From contig JAFXPU010000020.1 in assembly GCA_017527675.1 (NCBI GenBank), positions 1 through 42,442 of the forward strand: a DNA stretch of 42,442 nucleotides, read 5' to 3'. This DNA is from Bacilli bacterium. GTDB taxonomy: Bacteria > Bacillota_I > Bacilli_A > RF39 > UBA660. A model generated the notes under the pieces. That model worked only from the letters and a program-made list of their open reading frames with translations. It searched no databases and had not been told where the DNA came from. The position numbers and the translations under genes are program-made. This document shows, piece after piece, positions 36,861 to 42,442 of the stretch. Numbering within the stretch: the stretch's first letter is position 1; every line of letters starts with the position of its first letter.

Positions 36861-38485
36861 TAGTTATAACTCCTTACTTCTGCAAATGCTTTTTTAAGAC
36901 CACTTTTACCATCAAATACTTTAGCATTAGTTAAATTAGCTATATCATTTAATTGATAATCATCAGAATCACCAAAAGTTATACTATAAATTGGTATATC
37001 TAATTTATTTTTCTCATAATAATTTTTTAAACTTGAATAATAACCATTATTTGAATAACCATCAGTTAATAAAATAATGGTCTTAGTATAATCATCTGAT
37101 TCCTTTTTTAGAATTTTTAAACCTTCAATAGATGAATCATAAATATTAGTACCACCATAGGCTTCTAATTCATTAATATATTTAATGACATCCTCAGTTT
37201 CATTACCATATTTAGTATCTGATACTTCATCAACTTCATCTCTAAAAGTAACAATTGTTATTTTATCTTTTTCCGAAAATTGCAAATTATCTTCAGAAGC
37301 TTGTTTGTAATCTAATATATAATTCATAGCTTCTTGTAACTCTTCTAAACCTTCACCATACATACTACCAGATACATCTAGACAGAAAACAACATGTGTA
37401 GGTTTTCTTAATGCTTCAATATATAAATTGATAGCAGATGAAATAACTTTCTTAGATGGATATTTCATATCTTTTAAATATTTAGAAGTATCAATACCCC
37501 ATTCAGGATTAAAGACTTTTTTATTTGCATCAGGATTAGTACCACCATACCAAGAACGGTACCCCTTATCTTCCATCTTTTTAATAGCTTCATCGCTTCT
37601 TAAATAACTCTGAATACTCTCAAATTGTTCTTTTGTTTTTGTATCATTAGAATCATTAACAATATATCCAAATGGCATATCATTTAATGCAACACCATCA
37701 ACAGGATATATCAAATATAATGGTTCTTTTTTCTTTTTAATTAATTCTTTATTTAATGATATTAAAGAACTTTCATAATCAATAATAGCATTATAATCAC
37801 CATTTAAATACATTTGACGTAGATAATCTTCATCACCAGAAACACGTTCTACACCACTAAATAAATCCTTTAAATCAGTAACTAATTGTTCATTATTTAA
37901 CATCTCTTCTGTTAAAACTTCAGGACGTCCAGCTAAACTATTTAAGAAATTTAAATAAGTTGTAGCTCCTGTATTAGTTTTAGTAACAGATGCCATAACA
38001 TATTTTAAATTACCACCACGAATAGCATTTAAAATATCACTATTATAAATATTATCATTATCAACAAAACCTAATTCAGTTGCCTTACTTTTAGTAATAC
38101 CTAAAACAACTGGATCAATAACAATAGATTTACTATTTTGTACTAAATAAGAATTTTCTAATTGATATAACCATAATGAATTAGAAATCCAAACAGCATC
38201 ATATAAACTACTATCATCATTTAATTTATCAACTATCTCTAAATCTCCATAGTGTTCTATTTCAATTTTAATACCATTCTTTTTTCCATAGTCAATTATT
38301 TCATCATCCATAGCCTTAGTTGAGGTCGAAGAAATAATACGGAATACATCTTTATTATTAACAACAATTTTATCTAAATCATTTTCCGTATTTTTTGATA
38401 ACATACTAGCTATAATTAAAAAGAATATAACACCAATAATTATTATAGGAATTGAGTCTTTTTTCTGATTATTATTCGTTGCCAT
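36860..38485 (-). CDS. Solute-binding domain fused to a von Willebrand A domain, membrane-anchored
   Basis: This 541-residue protein has a membrane segment at about 11-29 and then an extracellular type 2 binding-protein domain (about 45-335, with ASVTKTNTGATTYLNFL and AIIDYESS). A complete vWA domain follows (about 360-540): DVSGS at 370-374, GGTN at 444-447 and LLTDGYS at 472-478. The metal site is intact, so ion-dependent binding of a partner is expected. The binding domain resembles that of the separate solute-binding protein two genes downstream. Together they could form a ligand-controlled surface complex (inference). Confidence 0.85.
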   Translation of the reverse strand: MATNNNQKKDSIPIIIIGVIFFLIIASMLSKNTENDLDKIVVNNKDVFRIISSTSTKAMDDEIIDYGKKNGIKIEIEHYGDLEIVDKLNDDSSLYDAVWISNSLWLYQLENSYLVQNSKSIVIDPVVLGITKSKATELGFVDNDNIYNSDILNAIRGGNLKYVMASVTKTNTGATTYLNFLNSLAGRPEVLTEEMLNNEQLVTDLKDLFSGVERVSGDEDYLRQMYLNGDYNAIIDYESSLISLNKELIKKKKEPLYLIYPVDGVALNDMPFGYIVNDSNDTKTKEQFESIQSYLRSDEAIKKMEDKGYRSWYGGTNPDANKKVFNPEWGIDTSKYLKDMKYPSKKVISSAINLYIEALRKPTHVVFCLDVSGSMYGEGLEELQEAMNYILDYKQASEDNLQFSEKDKITIVTFRDEVDEVSDTKYGNETEDVIKYINELEAYGGTNIYDSSIEGLKILKKESDDYTKTIILLTDGYSNNGYYSSLKNYYEKNKLDIPIYSITFGDSDDYQLNDIANLTNAKVFDGKSGLKKAFAEVRSYN

Positions 38486-38490
38486 ATATT

Positions 38491-38967
38491 TTATTCACCT
38501 TCTTGATCTTTATTTTTTTTCTTTTTAAATCTTGAAAAGAAATCAAAATGTTGTTTAGCTGTCATAACTTCACCAATAACTGGCATATCACGAGCTGTAT
38601 CATAAGCTTCTTGTCTTGCTTGACGACGCATAGGCATTGATATATCATCTGCTATGTAGCGGGCATCAGAAGCAATTTCATCAGCTAAATATTCAGAATC
38701 ACTTTTAACATTTACCTCAGCATGTTCAATTGTTTTAGCAGGACAAGTAGTTGCTACTAGAGTAAATATATCAATATATTCTTGATTTAGAGGACTAGCA
38801 GCAAATTTAGCTTCAAAATCAGCATTATCACTACAAGATGCTCCAAACTCTTCTATTCTTTTAAATAAATCTTCTACTTTATTTTTAGTATCTTCATTAT
38901 TAACATCATAAGCTGTATAAATAGCATTACGGCGTCCATCAATACAACTCTTAACTAATTCATTCAT
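38491..38967 (-). CDS. Unknown soluble protein of the TelA/vWA operon
   Basis: This 158-residue protein is not recognised. It is helical and polar with no membrane segment, and has three cysteines (KSCID, ASCSD, TTCPA). A middle segment of acidic residues (SDSEYLADEIASDARYIAD) precedes a basic tail (RFKKKKNKDQ) that could bind membrane phospholipids or nucleic acid. It lies five bases before the vWA fusion gene with an AAGGAG site, so it belongs to the same complex or pathway. Confidence 0.7.
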   Translation of the reverse strand: MNELVKSCIDGRRNAIYTAYDVNNEDTKNKVEDLFKRIEEFGASCSDNADFEAKFAASPLNQEYIDIFTLVATTCPAKTIEHAEVNVKSDSEYLADEIASDARYIADDISMPMRRQARQEAYDTARDMPVIGEVMTAKQHFDFFSRFKKKKNKDQEGE

Positions 38968-38977
38968 ATTTTTCTCC

Positions 38978-39346
38978 TTATTTAATAGTTACGTTTAAAT
39001 TTTTATCAACACTTACACTATAAGTTTTAGTATCACTAATTTTATTAGTTACAACGTTAGTATACTCAAATTTAATAGTTGTTTTTCCTTCTTTTAATCC
39101 TTTGAAATAGAAGTATTGTTTAACTCTTCCACCTTCAGCATCTTTATCAATTTCATCATTTTCCAAAGAATCATAAGCAACAATACTAGAATCCTCAATT
39201 GTATATTCCCAATTTTCAGGAACTCCTCCATATGTTTCTAAAGTTATTTTTCCTTTTTCACCTTTCTTATTATCTGTTTTACCACAACCTACTAAAGTAA
39301 AACATAATAACCCCACTAATAAACTTATAAATAATTTCTTTTTCAT
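38978..39346 (-). CDS. Lipoprotein resembling chagasin-type protease inhibitors
   Basis: This 122-residue lipoprotein has a clear signal and lipobox LVGC (Cys21). The mature domain is all-beta, and its segment GGRVKQYFYFKGLKEGKTTIKFEY matches the L4-strand pattern of the chagasin/I42 family of cysteine-protease inhibitors (xGxGxxQxFxFKALKxGxTTIxFxY). The N-terminal NPTTGYxW loop is replaced by GGVPENWEYTI. Inhibitory activity is therefore uncertain, and a plain Ig-like binding domain is the alternative. Confidence 0.6.
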   Translation of the reverse strand: MKKKLFISLLVGLLCFTLVGCGKTDNKKGEKGKITLETYGGVPENWEYTIEDSSIVAYDSLENDEIDKDAEGGRVKQYFYFKGLKEGKTTIKFEYTNVVTNKISDTKTYSVSVDKNLNVTIK

Positions 39347-39347
39347 A

Positions 39348-40010
39348 CTATTCTCCTTTCACCAAATTATAAGAAATATCTATATACTTAATTATTTCTT
39401 CATCACTTAAAGTATTATCTAAAACCATTGATATCCAATACTTTTTACTCATGTGATAAGCCTTATATATACCCTTCTTTTTAACAGCGTCGCCAGCTAA
39501 GTCATCAACTTTAACATTCATAACTTCAACTAAACCACTAGCACTATCTAATTTAGATTTATCAATTTGCATTATAATACCAAACCATTTTTTACTCTTT
39601 TTATTTCGATAAACTCCACAATCAGGAGTACTAGCAAATAAATATTCTGGTAAGATATCATATTTATCTTTAATATATTTAGCTATACGATTGGTTTGTT
39701 CAAAGATAAATAACTTAGGTATACCACATTTTAAAGCAATATCTTTTAAAATAGATTCATATTCTTCTTTAATTTTTAAAGCATATGAACCAGGATTAAT
39801 TAAACGAATATTGCTATATTCTAAATTATAGTTTAAATCAATTACTTGACCACTAACTACGCCATTTAAATTAATTTTAATAATAGCTTCAAAATCACTA
39901 CCAATATCTTTTTTAAAAACATAAGTATTATCTTTAAACTCAAATCCATAGTTTTCAAGCTTTAATAAATCTATTTGGTATTTTTTAAAAACTTCTTCTT
40001 CAATTGTCAT
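39348..40010 (-). CDS. YjbR/MmcQ-family protein, first gene of the ten-gene operon
   Basis: This 220-residue protein has a C-terminal YjbR/MmcQ (CyaY-like fold) domain at about 108-217, with FASTPDCGVYRN, KKWFGIIMQI, EVMNVKV, AYHMSKKYWISMVLD and the final DISYNLV. The first 100 residues form a separate domain. Homologs are labelled DNA-binding on structural grounds only. No ribosome site is visible, and the promoter's -10 ends eight bases before the ATG, so translation may be leaderless. Confidence 0.82.
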   Translation of the reverse strand: MTIEEEVFKKYQIDLLKLENYGFEFKDNTYVFKKDIGSDFEAIIKINLNGVVSGQVIDLNYNLEYSNIRLINPGSYALKIKEEYESILKDIALKCGIPKLFIFEQTNRIAKYIKDKYDILPEYLFASTPDCGVYRNKKSKKWFGIIMQIDKSKLDSASGLVEVMNVKVDDLAGDAVKKKGIYKAYHMSKKYWISMVLDNTLSDEEIIKYIDISYNLVKGE

Positions 40011-40018
40011 ACATATAT

Positions 40019-40027
40019 ATTATATCA
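40019..40027 (-). promoter_or_regulatory. Extended -10 promoter of the ten-gene operon
   Basis: TGATATAAT ends only eight bases before the ATG at 40010, predicting a transcript that starts at or within two bases of the start codon. A second, plain TATAAT lies at 40036-40041, but its leader also lacks a ribosome site. Confidence 0.6.
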
Positions 40028-40058
40028 TAGAATACATTATAAAATATAGTTTTTTTTG

Positions 40059-40087
40059 TTTACTATTATATTTTTTTGTGATAATAT
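40059..40087 (+). promoter_or_regulatory. Promoter of the first DUF3883-like gene
   Basis: TTTACT, a 17-base spacer ending TGTGA, and TAATAT match the promoter at 41207 in layout and sequence. It is divergent from the ten-gene operon. Confidence 0.7.
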
Positions 40088-40110
40088 ATAGAACAGTTGA
40101 GGTGGTTTTG

Positions 40111-41193
40111 ATGGATAAATCTTTAAATGAAATAGAAATAAGTTTTTTTGAAATATTAAATAGAATTACAAATGATAAAAATAAAACAATAGTTGCTGAA
40201 GATATTAAAAAGTTACAAGAAATAAAAGAATATTTTAAAAACAATCCAACATGTGAATTAAAAAAGACATTATTAACTAAAGTAGCTGAATACTATAAAG
40301 TTAAATTAACTGACTTAGATTTCATTAAGGTATTAAATTCTAATAAAGATTATAGACATTTAAGATATATTAAAATGTATAAAACATTACCTTTAATGGA
40401 TCCTAAAAGTATTACTTTATATCATAGTTTAATATCTCAAAATGAAGATTATAGTAATATAGTTAAATACTTTGAAGATATATTTAATTTAATTGATAAA
40501 TATGGTACAAGAATCTATGGTGAAAATGAAAGAAAAATGATATTAGATTTTGTTGAACTTAATAACGATAAATTAACTCATAAACCTCAAAAGTACTATA
40601 CTTTAGAAGAAGAAATGGATAACTATATTAAAGCATTAACTGGTAACTATACTATTGATTATATGGATTTTAAAGAGAGTGAAAAAGAGCATGCCTTACT
40701 TAAAGGAGAAATGCTTGATAACGTTAATATTCAAAAAAAATATTTAGATCGCAAAATAAACAATATAGCTCAATTATATTTCTTTAATACTTTAGTTAAA
40801 GAAAATAATCCAATCTTAGTATCTAGAGATTGTGGTCGTGGTTTTGGCTATGACATTTATACAACTTCTAATCAAGATGGTATGAAAAAAGAATGTTTAT
40901 TTGAAATTAAAGTTGTAAATAACTTAGATGAATTTGAATTAACTAGTACAGAATATAAAACTATGGTAGGCGCAAATAGTTCTAGTATGGTTGATTATTA
41001 TATTTGTTTATCACAAATAGATATGTCTAAAAACCTTAGTATTAATAACACTATTTTAAAAGCTTGTAGTATAACAGCCTTTAAAGATATTAATAGTGAA
41101 AAAATATATTATTTAGATTTTCAAAAACCAGGTATCTTTTTTAAACCTGAAAACATTAAAGAAAATGATAAACAAAAAAAGATAACATTGTAG
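40111..41193 (+). CDS. DUF3883-like PD-(D/E)xK-core protein, paralog A
   Basis: This 360-residue protein has a helical N-terminal part of unknown type. A C-terminal domain (about 225-320) resembles DUF3883: RDCGRGFGYDIYTTS, then LFEIKV, FELTSTEYKTMV and YYICLSQI. The Asp in GYDI and Glu-x-Lys in FEIK form the core of a PD-(D/E)xK nuclease site. ATG 40111 was chosen for its GAGGTGG site; an in-frame ATA 11 codons earlier was not used. It has its own promoter and terminator. The family often accompanies restriction or defence genes, but no such partner is visible here. Confidence 0.75.
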   Translation: MDKSLNEIEISFFEILNRITNDKNKTIVAEDIKKLQEIKEYFKNNPTCELKKTLLTKVAEYYKVKLTDLDFIKVLNSNKDYRHLRYIKMYKTLPLMDPKSITLYHSLISQNEDYSNIVKYFEDIFNLIDKYGTRIYGENERKMILDFVELNNDKLTHKPQKYYTLEEEMDNYIKALTGNYTIDYMDFKESEKEHALLKGEMLDNVNIQKKYLDRKINNIAQLYFFNTLVKENNPILVSRDCGRGFGYDIYTTSNQDGMKKECLFEIKVVNNLDEFELTSTEYKTMVGANSSSMVDYYICLSQIDMSKNLSINNTILKACSITAFKDINSEKIYYLDFQKPGIFFKPENIKENDKQKKITL

Positions 41194-41205
41194 TTATCTT
41201 TTTTT
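41174..41205 (+). terminator. Terminator of paralog A
   Basis: A 13-bp stem AAAAAAAGATAAC/GTTATCTTTTTTT with a 6-base loop covers the TAG stop. Confidence 0.9.
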
Positions 41206-41206
41206 A

Positions 41207-41235
41207 TTTACTATTAAATTATTTCGTGATAAGAT
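41207..41235 (+). promoter_or_regulatory. Promoter of the second DUF3883-like gene
   Basis: TTTACT, a 17-base spacer ending CGTGA, and TAAGAT are followed by AATTGAGGTG, a close copy of the paralog A control region. It begins two bases after the paralog A terminator. Confidence 0.7.
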
Positions 41236-41258
41236 ATAAAGCAATTGAGGTGTGTTTT

Positions 41259-42287
41259 ATGATTCAAGATATAATTAATGGTTATAACAAGGCTTTAAGT
41301 CAATTACTAGCTACAGGTAAATATGATAAATCTTTAATATATGGAAATACAAAATCATTTTTATATACTAATAAAGACGTTAATGAAGTAAAAAAAGCAA
41401 GAGAAGTATTTGCTACAGCATTATATGAATTATATAATATGAAAGAACTTAGTAATGCTTTAAATAGTAGTGATGAATATCCATATGCTAAAATAATAAA
41501 TATCTATAAAAATAGTCCAGAAAGATTTTATAAAGAATTACCTTTATTTTTTCAATCAACTACTTATATACCAGAAGGACATTATCCAGAAGATAATATG
41601 AATTGGTTTATTGAAGATTGTGGATTACCACATATTGATAATTTAGATAAATTAAAAGAATTTAATAAAACTTATGGACACTTATGGCCAGCTAGTGAAT
41701 ATGGTTCATATGAAGAAGAAAGAAAAAGATTTTTAGATGCTAAAAACAAAAATATATATGGATTAGATTATGAAAAATTTTTAGCTGAACAAAGTGCTAA
41801 AGAAGCAGTACTTGGTTGTTACAATGAAGAAGATTCTAAAATAGCTTATCTAGATCAAAAATTAGGTAATATGGGTGAATTATATTTATATGATTCTCTA
41901 AAGATTGATAAAGAAACTTGTTTTGTTGCTCGTGATTTAGGTAATGGCTTTGGCTATGATATATATACAACAGCAATTCAAAATGGCGTAAAAAAAGAAT
42001 TCTTATTTGAAGTTAAATCAACTACTATTGCTAATAAAGATTACTTTATCTTATCTAGTAATGAGAAAAAAACTATGGTAGATACTTTAACAAAAGATAA
42101 AACTGAATATGTAGTATGTCTTTCTCATATTAATGCTGAAGATAATATTATTCTTAATTCATTTTTTAAAGCTGTTGATGAAAATACATTCATTAATACA
42201 GCTACTGATGAAGAATATAAATTTGAAAAAACAACTGCTGATAATGGTTATGTCTTTGTTGCTAAACAAAAAATATTAACAATATAA
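41259..42287 (+). CDS. DUF3883-like PD-(D/E)xK-core protein, paralog B
   Basis: This 342-residue protein is homologous to paralog A mainly in its C-terminal half: KIAYLDQKLGNMGELYLYD, then RDLGNGFGYDIYTTA, LFEVKST, FILSSNEKKTMV and YVVCLSHI. The Asp and Glu-x-Lys core is kept. The N-terminal half has diverged much more and likely sets specificity. ATG 41259 follows a TTGAGGTG site. It is followed at once by an insertion sequence that seems to have split its terminator. Confidence 0.75.
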   Translation: MIQDIINGYNKALSQLLATGKYDKSLIYGNTKSFLYTNKDVNEVKKAREVFATALYELYNMKELSNALNSSDEYPYAKIINIYKNSPERFYKELPLFFQSTTYIPEGHYPEDNMNWFIEDCGLPHIDNLDKLKEFNKTYGHLWPASEYGSYEEERKRFLDAKNKNIYGLDYEKFLAEQSAKEAVLGCYNEEDSKIAYLDQKLGNMGELYLYDSLKIDKETCFVARDLGNGFGYDIYTTAIQNGVKKEFLFEVKSTTIANKDYFILSSNEKKTMVDTLTKDKTEYVVCLSHINAEDNIILNSFFKAVDENTFINTATDEEYKFEKTTADNGYVFVAKQKILTI

Positions 42288-42364
42288 AAAAGATAGTTTA
42301 ATGAACTGCACCCTTTAGAGTAGACATCATAAAAAAAGACAGTTCAAATAAAAAGTGATAGAAT

Positions 42365-42384
42365 ACACTTCCGAAAGGAGGTGT
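42365..42384 (+). promoter_or_regulatory. Hairpin that buries the transposase ribosome site
   Basis: An 8-bp stem ACACTTCC/GGAGGTGT (one G-T pair) closed by a GAAA tetraloop contains the GGAGG ribosome site in its 3' arm. It would repress translation when the element is transcribed from outside. Confidence 0.65.
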
Positions 42385-42390
42385 TTTTCT

Positions 42391-42442
42391 GTGGCTACAA
42401 AAGGTCAAAAATTTGAGAAGTATAACGATGATATTAAGAAAA
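42391..42442 (+). CDS. IS3-family transposase OrfA, N-terminal fragment
   Basis: The first 17 codons from GTG read MATKGQKFEKYNDDIKK, the usual beginning of IS3-family OrfA helix-turn-helix proteins. The ORF runs off the window. GTG is the chosen start because AAAGGAGGT lies eight bases upstream. Confidence 0.75.
   Translation, partial: MATKGQKFEKYNDDIKK

Larger units (their letters stand above)
42302..42442 (+). mobile_element. Left end of an IS3-family insertion sequence (cut by window edge)
   Basis: The element appears to begin at TGAACTGCACCC, a typical IS3-family terminal repeat starting 5'-TG. It is followed by a short leader, a strong AAAGGAGGT ribosome site and the start of a transposase OrfA. 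The right end and target duplication lie beyond the window. Confidence 0.75.

Noticed and set aside
35033-38485. An ABC importer
   Set aside because: Two solute-binding domains are present, but no permease or transport ATPase is in the operon, and one binding domain is fused to vWA.
29753-40010. A tellurite-resistance (ter) operon
   Set aside because: TelA and vWA domains are present, but no TerC, TerD or TerB-type proteins were seen, and TelA does not prove tellurite resistance.
40078-40110. Upstream extension of paralog A from a non-ATG codon
   Set aside because: The extension would cross the -10 box and the ribosome site. The ATG at 40111 follows a good GAGGTGG. The same logic applies at 41226-41258.

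Overview
The window is about 42.4 kb of very AT-rich DNA with 38 complete protein genes, one tRNA, and the first 141 bases of an insertion sequence at the right edge. It looks like an anaerobic, low-GC Gram-positive bacterium (Bacillota, broadly Bacilli or mollicute-relative gut lineages). The reasons are AGGTGA/AGGAGG ribosome sites, TGn-extended -10 promoters, U-tract terminators, a CIRCE heat-shock operator, pyruvate:ferredoxin oxidoreductase beside an oxygen-sensitive pyruvate formate-lyase, and NAD-dependent DNA ligase. The exact lineage is inference. All 38 complete genes stop at TAA (32) or TAG (6) and none at TGA, yet tryptophan is TGG wherever I checked it.

Left part (1-9.5 kb, nearly all minus strand): cell-surface and accessory genes. 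These are a membrane protein with a cytosolic zinc ribbon, a 1245-residue protein with a prepilin-type N-terminus plus InlB-type repeats and a Gly-rich end, a Pro/Cys-rich membrane-anchored protein behind a transglutaminase-like protein, a zinc ribbon fused to EF-Tu domain III directly behind tRNA-Arg(CCT), a protein of three GreA-C-like domains, and a glycan-initiating sugar transferase.

Middle (9.6-29.7 kb): housekeeping and metabolism. VanZ-like protein, PFOR, PflA/PflB and LigA come first. LigA ends an operon that begins with an XRE-like protein and a HipA-type kinase, divergent from a von Willebrand A (vWA) protein. Then come a lipoprotein, MscL, HtpG under CIRCE control, two overlapping paralogous membrane proteins, a membrane XRE regulator with a DUF4097 protein, a YhcG/DUF1016 nuclease-like protein, an acyl-CoA ligase, a small acidic protein and a Nudix hydrolase.

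Right part (29.75-40.0 kb, minus): a tightly packed ten-gene operon. In order of transcription it encodes a YjbR/MmcQ protein, a chagasin-like lipoprotein, an unknown protein, a membrane-anchored solute-binding/vWA fusion, an XpaC-like protein, a second solute-binding protein, TelA, a CbxX/SpoVK-type AAA+ ATPase, and a DHHW/MBOAT O-acetylation pair. I consider this the best candidate for an undescribed multi-protein system: an external anion-binding/vWA sensor tied to TelA/XpaC/AAA+ remodelling and to surface-polymer O-acetylation. That function is inferred.

Right edge (40.1-42.4 kb, plus): two diverged paralogs with DUF3883-like PD-(D/E)xK cores, each with a near-identical promoter, followed by an IS3-type element that appears to have landed in the second gene's terminator. 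No stretch over 300 bases lacks a gene. No CRISPR array, rRNA or replication origin was seen.
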